Assembly (NCBI GenBank): GCA_040500365.1
Contig: CP148031.1
Coordinates: 2,604,001 to 2,668,000 of the forward strand
Length of the DNA stretch: 64,000 nucleotides
Reading direction: 5' to 3'
Source of the DNA: Dehalobacter alkaniphilus
Lineage (GTDB): Bacteria; Bacillota; Desulfitobacteriia; Desulfitobacteriales; Syntrophobotulaceae
The notes under the pieces were generated by a model. That model was not told where the DNA came from, did not search any database, and worked only from the letters and a program-made list of their open reading frames with translations. Of this stretch, positions 54,130 through 62,572 are shown in pieces; within the stretch, counting starts at the first letter, position 1, and every line of letters begins with the position of its first letter. The translations under genes and the position numbers were made by a program.

Positions 54130-54336
54130 CTAGCAGCAGCAACCACGTCTCCGTCTTACAGGTGGATGACATGGCGGATGATGATAAGCAGGCGGCCTAT
54201 GGCTTGGCGGCCAATGACGCGTTCCTGCTAATATGGGCGGTACTATCCCCACCGTATTATTAATCGGTGCGACTACAGGTTTTCGTATAATATTCTTGAC
54301 CAGAAAAGGGAGAAATGCTAGACCGGAAAGATACAT
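54130..54336 (-). CDS. Small His/Pro-rich hypothetical protein
   Basis: 68 residues: hydrophobic N-terminus (MYLSGLAFLPFLVKNIIRKP), then a His/Pro-rich segment (THWPPSHRPPAYHHPPCHPP-like) and a terminal RRRRGCCC. AGGAGATGATTAT gives a good ribosome site and a terminator follows, so it is probably real. The His and Cys content suggests metal binding or a coat-type protein. No family recognised. Confidence 0.55.
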   Translation of the reverse strand: MYLSGLAFLPFLVKNIIRKPVVAPINNTVGIVPPILAGTRHWPPSHRPPAYHHPPCHPPVRRRRGCCC

Positions 54337-54636
54337 ATAATCATCTCCTACATTCTGTTTTCGTCTCCCAATACTATCTTATGTAGACATCCTATTGGTT
54401 GTCCGAAAATAGAAGGTATATCGAAAAAAACTACATTCTCTCCTACATCGCTTTGATTAAAAAATCATTCACTGTTTTTATACGCTGCTTATACGCTGCA
54501 TGCACATCCGGGTCGATCGGAGCGAACTTGGCCATCTCTAAATATATGGAATATTTTGTAAATATATGTTATAATAGCCCTGCAACAGATGGCGTGCAGG
54601 GCGGTCGGCATTTCCTCCGGAAAGGAGGTGATGCCC

Positions 54637-54720
54637 ATGGAAGTATTTCAAGCTTTGATGTTGATGGTTTCCTTTGCGACTTTGGTCGTTTTGATACTAT
54701 CATTTCATAAAAGGAAATAG
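54637..54720 (+). CDS. Putative holin-like toxin, 27 residues (type I toxin peptide)
   Basis: Encodes MEVFQALMLMVSFATLVVLI and then LSFHKRK. The FQALMLMxSFxTLVVLxL pattern with a basic end is typical of the Hol_Tox (holin-like toxin) peptides of Firmicutes. AAAGGAGGTG sits at ideal distance. Related peptides (TxpA type) are kept in check by an antisense RNA overlapping the 3' end. The repeat at 54770-54881 could encode it. Too short for ordinary gene finding. Confidence 0.8.
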   Translation: MEVFQALMLMVSFATLVVLILSFHKRK

Positions 54721-54769
54721 ACCGCCAACCTGCAAATGTATAACGGTCTATTCCGTTTACTAATGCCAA

Positions 54770-54881
54770 CCGCCCTCAAAGCGGCTGTTGTGAGGAATCA
54801 TGTATAGAGCATGGTTCCTCTTTTCTTATAGTATATAACAAATCCGATATAAAATACATATTAATTGTAAAATTTTTGAAG
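54770..54881 (+). repeat. Direct repeat copy 2, downstream of toxin gene
   Basis: Begins CCGCCCTCAAAGCGGCTG and contains a hairpin GAGGAATCATG...GCATGGTTCCTC followed by TTTTCTT (a terminator for the toxin message), then TATAGTATATA and TAATTGTAAAATTTTTGAAG. On the minus strand the TATA box could start an antisense RNA across the toxin 3' end. A partial third copy (GACCGCCCTTAAAGCAGCC) lies at 55812-55833. Confidence 0.72.
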
Positions 54882-54894
54882 CCTAGAACGCTGG

Positions 54895-55725
54895 TCAAAG
54901 ATTGTCGCTATCAAGATTACCCGTATTCTCAATTTCCGGATTCACTTGCTCCCCCCGGCTTTTCTCCCGATAGATTTCCAGCACGGTTTTATTGACCACT
55001 GCTCCCAGGTAAGCGGTCAATACAATGGCGATGATGATTCCTGTCCTTCCCAGACCCGCAAGGACATGAATGAGAATTCCCAGAAAAGAGAAGACCAGGC
55101 CGAAGTAGATGGCCATGATCAGGGTCAGCTTCAAATTTTGCAGAAGAAAACCAATTCCCCGTTGAAAATTCTCTTTGATCGACCCTTCATCGACGACAAT
55201 CGCATACTGGACGTAAACAAACACGACGTTAATAAACCCCAGAAAAACCAGTTCGGGGTTAATCAACATCAGGATCAGCGGCCAAAGGCCCAGGACTTGT
55301 AAGACTAAAAACCGCAACCAGAACTGATTACCAAGCACAAAGAAGTCCTTCCAGCCCATGGGCCTGCGCCCGGACTCGGCCAATACACCCAAATAGCCGC
55401 TGTGAAGGAAACTAAGGATCAGCGTCGCACTGAGAAGCAGCAAGACATTAAACAGGGTCAACTGGTTTACGATTCCGGACACGCTGTCATTGTTAGCCTG
55501 AAAGAGAAGAGACGGAAAGTCCTCAAGGATAAACCGCACACTCGGCGGTGCCGATACAAACCCGATCTTCAGGTTTAGCAGATTATGAGCAGGCAGGTAT
55601 TCTGTCCGGAAAATTTTCTGATAGAGCAGATAGTTCGCCAGATCCAGGATGATGGGGATCAATACTATCCCAATGACACGGTGGACCGGTTTGAATTGGT
55701 CGTAGAACTTATCGCGCATCGACAT
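54895..55725 (-). CDS. Integral membrane protein of unknown function
   Basis: 276 residues with about six TM helices (VIGIVLIPIILDLANYLLY, FNVLLLLSATLILSFL, FLVLQVLGLWPLILMLI, PELVFLGFINVVFVYVQYAIVV, LTLIMAIYFGLVFSFLGILI, IIIAIVLTAYLGAVV). The signature VDEGSIKENFQRGIGFLLQNLK resembles those of polytopic proteins with DUF975-like folds, but no assignment is made. A repeat fragment lies upstream. Confidence 0.75.
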   Translation of the reverse strand: MSMRDKFYDQFKPVHRVIGIVLIPIILDLANYLLYQKIFRTEYLPAHNLLNLKIGFVSAPPSVRFILEDFPSLLFQANNDSVSGIVNQLTLFNVLLLLSATLILSFLHSGYLGVLAESGRRPMGWKDFFVLGNQFWLRFLVLQVLGLWPLILMLINPELVFLGFINVVFVYVQYAIVVDEGSIKENFQRGIGFLLQNLKLTLIMAIYFGLVFSFLGILIHVLAGLGRTGIIIAIVLTAYLGAVVNKTVLEIYREKSRGEQVNPEIENTGNLDSDNL

Positions 55726-55811
55726 AGTTTTCCTCTGACTTTTCCATTTATTTGTATTATAATAAAATTATACCACAGATACGGAGGCTATTATGAAAAA
55801 GTGTCAATGCC

Positions 55812-55833
55812 GACCGCCCTTAAAGCAGCCATT
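55812..55833 (+). repeat. Partial third copy of toxin-flanking repeat
   Basis: GACCGCCCTTAAAGCAGCC matches the start of the repeats at 53901 and 54770. The rest is missing. Confidence 0.5.
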
Positions 55834-55877
55834 AATAATGTCTCATATCATACTATCAGCGAGAACTATTAAAATTG

Positions 55878-56537
55878 CTATACAAGGAATCTTCCGATTC
55901 GGTTGTTGACTAAATCATCTACCGCTTCGCTCGCTTCAAATAAATTAGCTGCATAGGCATCAGCTTTTATACTAGCTGCATATTTAGTCGTTACCGGTGC
56001 ACCACCGACGATGACTTTAACCTGTGAACGCAGCCCCTGTTCGGTTAATGCGTTAATGATATAGCCTAATTCCGGCAGCGTTGTAGTCAAAAGCGAAGAC
56101 AACGCCAGAACGTCCGGTTTATACCTTCTGACAGCCTCGATAAATGATTTCACCGTGACATCAATGCCCAAGTCGATAACCGTGTACCCGCTGCCCTGAA
56201 GCACCATAACGATTAAGGACTTTCCGATATCATGTAAATCTCCTGCAACTGTGCCAATTGCCACAATCCCCTTTTTCGAACCACTGTGTCGTGATATTAT
56301 CGGTTCCATCACATACATCGACGCATGTGCCGCTCTGGAAGACATCAGCACATCTGTCACATAAATTTCCCCATTAAACATTCTTAATCCAAGATCTTTA
56401 AACGCCGGGTTGATAGCAGTGTCAATAATTTTATCTGTTCGAAGTCCGTTATTGAGGGCTTCTTTTGTCTTATCCATCGCTGTCTGGGTCTGGCCTTTTT
56501 CAATGGCTTCCTGTAGTTCAACTAATACTTTTTCCAT
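55878..56537 (-). CDS. Corrinoid protein (methyltransferase cognate), second copy
   Basis: 219 residues from the ATG at 56537 (AAGGGGG site). N-terminal cap (MEKVLVELQEAIEKGQTQTAM), then cobalamin-binding motif AGDLHDIGKSLIVMVLQGSG, LSSLLTTT and VIVGGAPV. It is 11 nt after the stop of the PocR-AraC regulator gene and is co-transcribed with it, apart from the main methyltransferase operon that starts at 62103. The partner is unclear; it could be a sensor-linked corrinoid carrier. Confidence 0.88.
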   Translation of the reverse strand: MEKVLVELQEAIEKGQTQTAMDKTKEALNNGLRTDKIIDTAINPAFKDLGLRMFNGEIYVTDVLMSSRAAHASMYVMEPIISRHSGSKKGIVAIGTVAGDLHDIGKSLIVMVLQGSGYTVIDLGIDVTVKSFIEAVRRYKPDVLALSSLLTTTLPELGYIINALTEQGLRSQVKVIVGGAPVTTKYAASIKADAYAANLFEASEAVDDLVNNRIGRFLV

Positions 56538-56547
56538 TTCTGCCCCC

Positions 56548-57870
56548 TTACCTTTTATGGCATTTTCGGAATTGGGTTGGAGTAATCCCCTCAGATGTCT
56601 TGAACACCTTCGTAAAATAACCTGAGTCCGAAAAGCCGACTTTTTCAGCAATATTCTGAATTTGATAGTGGGGATTCAAAAGAAGTTTTTTCGCTTTCTC
56701 GATGCGAACCTTTAATACATAATCAATAATTGACATGCCTATATGGTTTTTAAACATTCTACTGGCGTAACCAGGGCTCAGGCAAACTGAATCTGAGATA
56801 GCTTTCAATGAAAGATTTTTCATATATTCATTTTCAATATATTCGATCATCATTTTTATATTTGCGTTTAAGGGTTTATTTTGTGTTTCCTTGATGCGTT
56901 CTAAGTACGCGTCCACAGCTATTGAAGCAAGAACACAGAGGTTTTCAACAGAATTTGTTTCATAAATCTTACCGATATAGTTGTTGTTGATATCCAGAAA
57001 CTTTGACATTTCCAAGCCCATCTGGTTTGTAACCCGTAACAGAATTACCAGCAATTCGGTCATTTTGGCACGTACCACTGATAAATTGTTGTGTGATTCA
57101 TACCTCAGCCCAAATATGACAGCCTGAAGATAGGCTTTTGCTGATTTTTCGTTTTTGTACAACTCTACCATTATTTCGTTTTCGTCAACCAGCGAACCGC
57201 CTGAACTGCTGCCGAGCTGTTTTTCCAGGATTTTTCTGTTTTCAATTTCGGCATAATACATTGACTGCTGGCTGGCGAATTCCTTAATCTGTTCATAATT
57301 CTCCCACCCAGCTTTCATAATATAATTGGCAACCACATAGAGCAGATAAGCTGCCGCCTGAACCTGATGACCAGATATAATTGGAAGTTCGCGCACTGCA
57401 TCAAATAGATCCTGAAAGTCTGTGGTAAGCGACTTGTTCATTTCTCTGAGTTCAATCCAAAAGAACTCTTCCGGCTTCCACATCAGCACTTGACCACAGA
57501 TAATCGTTCCCACATGCTCTCCGTTCAGTATGATCGGTGCTGCCCATTCAATCAGACCTGACGGACAGCGGAAAATGTATGGTTCACCAAACATGGCTGC
57601 CTGTTTCCCTGCCCTTTTATAGGCACTCTGGCATCTATTGTTTCCATCTTTCAGTCCATATATAATACGGCAGAATCTACAGCATTTTTTAATACCGCTT
57701 CTTGGGAAAATAGATATGCCCTCAACATCAACAATATCGGCCATCAAACTGGTCGTCGTTGTAAATGAGTCCAATATTTCTTTCAAGGTTCCGATATCCA
57801 CAAAGTCAATGATTCTGTTTTGACTTGTTCGGAATATACTTGTTTGAAGATTATTTGTTTGATCGCTCAT
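56548..57870 (-). CDS. AraC-family regulator with PocR sensory domain
   Basis: About 440 residues from the ATG at 57870 (AGGTGAAGAG site). N-terminal PocR domain (KKCCRFCRIIYGLKDGNNRCQ, Cys-rich; FRCPSGLIEWAAPIILNGEHVGTIICGQVL), then a linker and a C-terminal AraC HTH pair (LSLKAISDSVCLSPGYASRMFKNHIGMSII, IQNIAEKVGFSDSGYFTKVFKTSEGITPTQFR). PocR senses small hydrocarbon-type molecules. It is likely to regulate the methyltransferase operon upstream. Confidence 0.9.
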   Translation of the reverse strand: MSDQTNNLQTSIFRTSQNRIIDFVDIGTLKEILDSFTTTTSLMADIVDVEGISIFPRSGIKKCCRFCRIIYGLKDGNNRCQSAYKRAGKQAAMFGEPYIFRCPSGLIEWAAPIILNGEHVGTIICGQVLMWKPEEFFWIELREMNKSLTTDFQDLFDAVRELPIISGHQVQAAAYLLYVVANYIMKAGWENYEQIKEFASQQSMYYAEIENRKILEKQLGSSSGGSLVDENEIMVELYKNEKSAKAYLQAVIFGLRYESHNNLSVVRAKMTELLVILLRVTNQMGLEMSKFLDINNNYIGKIYETNSVENLCVLASIAVDAYLERIKETQNKPLNANIKMMIEYIENEYMKNLSLKAISDSVCLSPGYASRMFKNHIGMSIIDYVLKVRIEKAKKLLLNPHYQIQNIAEKVGFSDSGYFTKVFKTSEGITPTQFRKCHKR

Positions 57871-58049
57871 TCTCTTCACCTGTAAAACAAACATTTTACT
57901 CATTCAATATGAGTATATCATCGTTTTGCTGAAATAAATATGGCTATAAATCAAACAACTTCTGTGTGAACAATGTATTAATTCATGTATGTACAATACG
58001 ATAGAAAAGACAGACATCAATTGAGGGCCAAGCACCCCTTTTTTATTAA

Positions 58050-58089
58050 AAACCTCCCGATTGATATTTTTCCATCATCCAGGAGGTTT
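58050..58089 (-). terminator. Terminator of methyltransferase operon
   Basis: AAACCTCC pairs with GGAGGTTT, with a 24-base loop. It lies between the UroD-type gene (stop at 58188) and the AraC gene start. Confidence 0.5.
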
Positions 58090-58187
58090 CTCGATTTTTT
58101 TATGGTTTAGTTTCTGTTCTAATCACTACTTTGATACTCTTATTATATAACAAAATCCAATTTACAATTTAATTATATCTTATTCGC

Positions 58188-59153
58188 CTATAGTTTATCT
58201 ATCTTATGCCATGCTTCTGCCATCGGTGCTAAACGTGGATCTCCTACAATCAAGGAGTTACCATTTTCGTTGATAAGTACCGGCGTAAAGATATAATTAC
58301 CTTTCTGTCCATATTCCTTTGCGCATCTTTCTGCCTCAGCAATTACAGCTTCCGTCGAAGCATTAATATAACTGACTGGACCTGATGTGTCCCACCCACC
58401 CTCTACAATAAGACGTCCTTTATATTTTTCCAGAATACCTTCGAGATCATTGCTGATCTGCGCAGCATTCCAAATTCTTGCACCCAATTCAACATAATCT
58501 TCAATAATTTCTTGACATTTTCCGCATGTATGCTGTGCAAAAATTACACCTCTTGAAGTGACTGCTTCAACTATTCTTTTATGAGAAGGTTTAATCACAT
58601 TACGATACACAGTAGGAGACATAAATAGCCCATTCGCAGTTGCTAAATCATCAAAGTAGGTAATCACATCAGGCTGATACACATCAATAAAACGGTTGTG
58701 ACATGCAATTTTGTAGTCGGCAAACGCTTCAAAGAATTCTTGACATGACTCTGGGTCTTCAATCAATGAACAAAGTGCGTTTTCAAAACCCATAAAGGCA
58801 GCCAGTCTTTCAAATAAACCACATACACTAAAGACATTCACAATTTGTTCTTCTCGATTAAAGTTAGGCAATTCAATTTGAGCTACGTGTTCAATGCCTA
58901 ACGTATCGATGTCCGGGAAGTGAACATATTTTTCCCAATCTGCAATATCATCAAACAAAAATTTGTTAGGCTCTGGAATAGTACCCTCTTTAGTTGCTAT
59001 CCAATTAACACCGAATGGATCAACGCCCCCTTGCCAGGGCATATCAGTATTATTTGTTCCCATTAAGCCTAAATTGTATAACTCAACATAACTCGGAATA
59101 AATTCAGGCTTTCCTCCATCCAACATTACTTGAAAATTTTCTCTCTGATTCAT
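58188..59153 (-). CDS. UroD/MtaA-family methyltransferase with zinc motif
   Basis: 321 residues. Regions FIPSYVELYNLGLMGTN, DVITYFDDLATANGLFMSPTVYRNVIKP and IFAQHTCGKCQEIIEDYVELGARIWN. The HTCG motif supplies His and Cys zinc ligands as in MtaA-type methylcobalamin:thiol enzymes, with a third Cys possibly in ERCAKEYGQKG. It is the last gene of the main operon. It transfers methyl between a substrate or thiol and the corrinoid protein. The donor is unknown. Confidence 0.8.
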   Translation of the reverse strand: MNQRENFQVMLDGGKPEFIPSYVELYNLGLMGTNNTDMPWQGGVDPFGVNWIATKEGTIPEPNKFLFDDIADWEKYVHFPDIDTLGIEHVAQIELPNFNREEQIVNVFSVCGLFERLAAFMGFENALCSLIEDPESCQEFFEAFADYKIACHNRFIDVYQPDVITYFDDLATANGLFMSPTVYRNVIKPSHKRIVEAVTSRGVIFAQHTCGKCQEIIEDYVELGARIWNAAQISNDLEGILEKYKGRLIVEGGWDTSGPVSYINASTEAVIAEAERCAKEYGQKGNYIFTPVLINENGNSLIVGDPRLAPMAEAWHKIDKL

Positions 59154-59250
59154 TTAAACCTCATCCTTTCATCAATAATCTTTAGAGTTTATATAAGTCT
59201 TACAATCTCCAATTTTTTTATAGGATACAAGGTTATACTGATCATTTATC

Positions 59251-59880
59251 TTAGCCAACTAGTTCAGCCGCTTTTACAGCAGCACTGCCTGCATCAGGGG
59301 CAAAGCCATCGGCCCCAGTCGTAGCTGCGAATTCTGGTGTGATAGGTGCACCACCGACGATGACCTTGAAGCCTGTCAATCCGCTAGCTTTAATCGCTTC
59401 AACGGAAGTTTTCAAGGCCGGCATAGTGGTTGTTAGAAGTCCCGATAAGGCGACTAAGGTGACGTTGTTATTTGCTTTAATAGCTTCGATAAACTTAGCA
59501 GCCGAGACATCTACGCCGAGGTCGACTACCTCAAATCCAGCACTTTCGATCATCATGGCCACCAAGTTTTTGCCGATATCATGTAAATCACCTTCAACCG
59601 TTCCAATAATGCAGGTTCCCAAGTAAGCGGTACTCCCACCAGCGAGAAGAGGTTTTAGCACGACAACACCCTTGGCCATGCCTTTAGCAGCCATCAACAT
59701 TTCAGGGATGAATACTTCTCCAGCAGAGAATTTGTCACCAACGACTCCCATGGATTCAATCATTGCTTTGAGAATACTTTGCGCATCGTTTCCTTCATCC
59801 AACGCTTCCTGTACCAATCCTGGAACGAGTTTTGCTTTTCCTGCCTCTAACATTGCTTTTACTTCTTCCATCTTAGACAT
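59251..59880 (-). CDS. Corrinoid protein (methyltransferase cognate), operon copy
   Basis: 209 residues from ATG at 59880 (GAGGAGG). N-terminal cap (MEEVKAMLEAGKAKLVPGLVQEALDEGN) and cobalamin-binding signature EGDLHDIGKNLVAMMIESAG, LSGLLTTTMPAL, VIVGGAPI. It lies between the methyl-H4folate methyltransferase and UroD-type genes and is their shared carrier. Confidence 0.91.
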   Translation of the reverse strand: MSKMEEVKAMLEAGKAKLVPGLVQEALDEGNDAQSILKAMIESMGVVGDKFSAGEVFIPEMLMAAKGMAKGVVVLKPLLAGGSTAYLGTCIIGTVEGDLHDIGKNLVAMMIESAGFEVVDLGVDVSAAKFIEAIKANNNVTLVALSGLLTTTMPALKTSVEAIKASGLTGFKVIVGGAPITPEFAATTGADGFAPDAGSAAVKAAELVG

Positions 59881-59919
59881 TACTTTCGTCCTCCTCATAT
59901 CGTTGATTTTATTCGAGAA

Positions 59920-60723
59920 TTATTTTTTTTGACCAAATAATTCGTCTCGATAAGCTCCAATGTATTCCATGCAGTAATCGTCTTTCCCTAAGAGTGCTTC
60001 TGTCGCATAGATCATCCCCATCAGATCTTGGTTTGTTGGTGCAATGATTCCACTGTCCATTCCTGCATTCATTGCCAGTACGATGAATGCTTGATTGACC
60101 AGTTTTCTAGCAGGAAGATTGAATGAAATATTGCTTAAGCCCCCTGTTACATGGATGGCTGGATACTGAGCTTTGATGTCTTTGATAACGTCAACCACCA
60201 TATTAATGCCGTCTTCAGACGTACAGAGCATTTCTACCAACGGATCAATGTGCAAGCGTGATGGGGCAATATTATACGCTTTAGCTTTTTTCATGATCTC
60301 CCCAAACACTTCCATCCGCTTTTCGGATGTCTTAGGAATTCCGGTGTCATCGCATAAGAGGGCCACACACTCCCATTGAGTATCAGCGATGACGGGGAAC
60401 ACGACTTCGATCTTATCCCCTTCGCCGGAGACCGAATTGATAATACCAGGCTTTTTGCAGAACTTCATGGCTTCAACGCAGATGTGGGCATGAGGACTGT
60501 CTATTGCTATGGGCGTATCCGTAACCTCTTGGACTAAGTCGATCAGCCACTTCATGGTTTCAAGTTCAAGGTTGTTTTCCACTGATGCACACACATCAAT
60601 GAAGTTTGCTCCTGCCTCGGCCTGAGCTTTCGCTAGGTTGCGAATAAAGCCTGCATCTTTTTCAGCGATTGCTTTCGCTACAGAAGGAATCGCACCATTA
60701 ATTTTTTCACCAATGATTATCAT
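59920..60723 (-). CDS. Methyltetrahydrofolate:corrinoid methyltransferase (pterin-binding, AcsE/MtvA-like)
   Basis: 267 residues, a pterin-binding TIM barrel: MIIIGEKINGAIPSVAKAI, NFIDVCASVENN, DTPIAIDSPHAHICVEAM, INSVSGEGDK, PSRLHIDPLVEMLCT and HVTGGLSNISFNLPARKLVNQAFI. It would pass methyl between the corrinoid protein and tetrahydrofolate, linking substrate methyl groups to the Wood-Ljungdahl pathway. Confidence 0.88.
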   Translation of the reverse strand: MIIIGEKINGAIPSVAKAIAEKDAGFIRNLAKAQAEAGANFIDVCASVENNLELETMKWLIDLVQEVTDTPIAIDSPHAHICVEAMKFCKKPGIINSVSGEGDKIEVVFPVIADTQWECVALLCDDTGIPKTSEKRMEVFGEIMKKAKAYNIAPSRLHIDPLVEMLCTSEDGINMVVDVIKDIKAQYPAIHVTGGLSNISFNLPARKLVNQAFIVLAMNAGMDSGIIAPTNQDLMGMIYATEALLGKDDYCMEYIGAYRDELFGQKK

Positions 60724-60771
60724 ATTTGAGATTCTCCTATCTACTTCTTCTAATACTTCTTAAACCACTTC

Positions 60772-61071
60772 TTAAAATAATTCATTAAGAATTGAATTAA
60801 GCTGCTGAAGCGTTCCATCGTTTACAGAAACCAATTTTCCGCCTTCAGGACCCTCACTCCATTCAAATACATAAAGAGCTTCTTCTTCAGAATCTTCACT
60901 TTCAGTGTGTGTATGGCCTTTTTCATGACAACTGCAATCTTTTCCTTCATGATGATGTTTATCTCGCTCAATTGCTACAACAAAGTCCTTTTCTTCATAA
61001 CTAAAGCGTTTTATGATTGACATCACAAATTGGACGCCTTCTTCATCTGTATAGTTTAAATTTTCTGTCAT
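60772..61071 (-). CDS. DUF1292-like protein with His/Cys-rich metal-binding insert
   Basis: 99 residues. The flanking strands (EEGVQFVMSIIKRFSYEEKDFVVAI, EEALYVFEWSEGPEGGKLVSVND) look like the DUF1292 fold. The middle insert (KHHHEGKDCSCHEKGHTHTE) has eight or more His/Cys ligands and is likely to bind a metal such as zinc, nickel or cobalt. It lies between the GTPase-side genes and the methyltransferase, so it may store or deliver metal with the COG0523 GTPase. Confidence 0.65.
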   Translation of the reverse strand: MTENLNYTDEEGVQFVMSIIKRFSYEEKDFVVAIERDKHHHEGKDCSCHEKGHTHTESEDSEEEALYVFEWSEGPEGGKLVSVNDGTLQQLNSILNELF

Positions 61072-61109
61072 TTTCTTTTTGTGTCATCTCCAATCCCTCA
61101 CGTGCTTTC

Positions 61110-61511
61110 TTAATAATCCTCAAATCGATCAAATATTGCGATCAGTTGTTCTTCCAGTCCTAATTGTGAAACATTAAAAACGATCAACACTAAACTGACT
61201 TGTACATCTTCATTTACCGAACCTGCTGATTCGTTGGTGTGGCAGTATACTTCATCCCCTGTTGAAGAAATCATCACCGAATGATTGTTGGCAGAAAGAA
61301 ATCCTTTTACATGTCCGATAATACCGCCGTTGTCCAAAACCCAGGAATTTAGCGCTTTGATTTCAATTTCGATGATGTTTTTTATCGTATTCACATCTTT
61401 TTGCTGAAGCGTATTTTCACCTGAAACTGCAAATGCGCCTTCGTGTATTGTCGTTTTAATTTGATATTTTCGCCGTTTAGACAATTGTGCACTGCTGAAA
61501 AACTTAACCAT
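61110..61511 (-). CDS. Unrecognised protein of the methyltransferase operon
   Basis: 133 residues of mixed alpha/beta character (KRRKYQIKTTIHEGAFAVSG, IEIEIKALNSWVLDNGGIIGHVKGFLSAN, SVNEDVQVSLVLIVFNVSQL). It starts within the last codons of the GTPase gene (8-nt overlap), so translation is coupled. No family recognised. Its place beside a metallochaperone suggests a helper role. Confidence 0.7.
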   Translation of the reverse strand: MVKFFSSAQLSKRRKYQIKTTIHEGAFAVSGENTLQQKDVNTIKNIIEIEIKALNSWVLDNGGIIGHVKGFLSANNHSVMISSTGDEVYCHTNESAGSVNEDVQVSLVLIVFNVSQLGLEEQLIAIFDRFEDY

Positions 61512-62103
61512 TTCTTATCACCTGCAATATTGTCTCATCGATTTCTCTCACCCCATTGATGCGGTATAAAGCAGCTTTGTCATTTAGGTTTCGAACGTCA
61601 TTTTCAATTATATTCAGTGTTTCTTCATCCACAAGATCTGTTTTATTGATAAGAATGATCTGCGCATTACTCAGTTGTCCTTCAATTAATCTCTCTAAAG
61701 GAATGCGGATTCGTTGCCAGCGGCTAGCATCAACTATTGTTACGATTCGGGCTGTCATCCTAAGATTATTGTAAATTGAATCTGAGATACCGCCTGGATA
61801 TGCAACGCCTGTTGCCTCAATGATTAGCCATTCGGGATCATTTTTACTCTTGATGTCTTGAATGCCTGTGATGAGATCGTTGTTTAAACTACAACAGATA
61901 CAACCTGAGAAAATATCTCTTACTTCATAACCATTTCTTCGTAATACTTTATCGTCAATCCCAACCTGACCAATTTCATTTTCTATAATTGCAACAGTTG
62001 TTTCTTTTATTCTTTCAGAACTGTCTACAAGATAATGTGCCAACTGCAAGAGGACGCTGGTTTTCCCTGAACCCAAAAACCCGCCTAGAATAATTATTTT
62101 GAT
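61504..62103 (-). CDS. CobW/COG0523-type GTPase (metallochaperone), non-standard start
   Basis: About 200 residues. Full P-loop IIILGGFLGSGKTSVLLQLA is in frame only if translation begins upstream of the first ATG (62076), which itself falls inside the P-loop. There is no ATG, GTG or TTG in frame before an upstream TGA; an ATC/ATA/ATT near 62103-62092 behind GGGGGGA is the likely start. GCICCSLNNDLI is the CxCC metal motif of COG0523, EWLIIEATGVA Walker B and LINKTDLVD the G4 motif. It lacks the CobW C-terminal domain. It probably delivers zinc or cobalt. Confidence 0.75.
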   Translation of the reverse strand: MKIIILGGFLGSGKTSVLLQLAHYLVDSSERIKETTVAIIENEIGQVGIDDKVLRRNGYEVRDIFSGCICCSLNNDLITGIQDIKSKNDPEWLIIEATGVAYPGGISDSIYNNLRMTARIVTIVDASRWQRIRIPLERLIEGQLSNAQIILINKTDLVDEETLNIIENDVRNLNDKAALYRINGVREIDETILQVIRNG

Positions 62104-62145
62104 AGCAAGTCCCCCCCAGTCTCACAGATTATTTAAGAATTTAAC

Positions 62146-62191
62146 CTATTACTTCGCTATATGTGCTCATTATATATAAACGAAATAATAG
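62146..62191. promoter_or_regulatory. Candidate AraC-type operator region
   Basis: CTATTACTTCG at 62146 and its near-complement CGAAATAATAG at 62181 form an inverted repeat with a 24-base spacer. A further CGAAAT lies 21 bases on, at 62202. Direct or inverted half-sites at helical spacing are typical of AraC-family binding, so the PocR-AraC protein is the candidate. Confidence 0.35.
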
Positions 62192-62437
62192 CGTATATGG
62201 ACGAAATGGTATAATTTTATAACAATCCAACCTTGTCAACACGGCTGTGATGCCGGTTTTTTTATTTTGGTAAAATCACGCTATTATATACTCTCAAATG
62301 GTAAATTTCAGTTATTTTATTAAAGACTACGTGACAAGCCTGCCACAGAGTTATCCATTGATGACATCAAAACTACCTGCGAATCACAAGTTGGATAAGA
62401 AAAACTGAAAGACACGAAATGAGTAAAACCTAAATTA

Positions 62438-62469
62438 GGCTATTGCCTCGATATGCGAAGACAATAGCC
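62438..62469. terminator. Hairpin upstream of coiled-coil gene
   Basis: GGCTATTG and CAATAGCC flank a 16-base loop. Role unclear. Confidence 0.35.
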
Positions 62470-62572
62470 ATGACGATCTGACTGCAGAAAATGAATATTT
62501 ATGGAAATAACTATTCTTGTCCAAACAACTGGAAAGTGATATGATATTGCTAAAGGTCAGGAGGGGGAGCCT

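Larger units (their letters stand above)
62104..62572. other. Intergenic region upstream of methyltransferase operon
   Basis: About 470 bases with no gene. It holds the promoter of the operon on the minus strand, an inverted repeat at 62146-62191 and hairpins at 62241-62256 (followed by a T run on the plus strand) and 62438-62469. Confidence 0.5.

Noticed and set aside
54399..54710. 103-codon frame over the toxin region
   Set aside because: It overlaps the holin-like toxin in another frame and has no ribosome site or recognisable domain.
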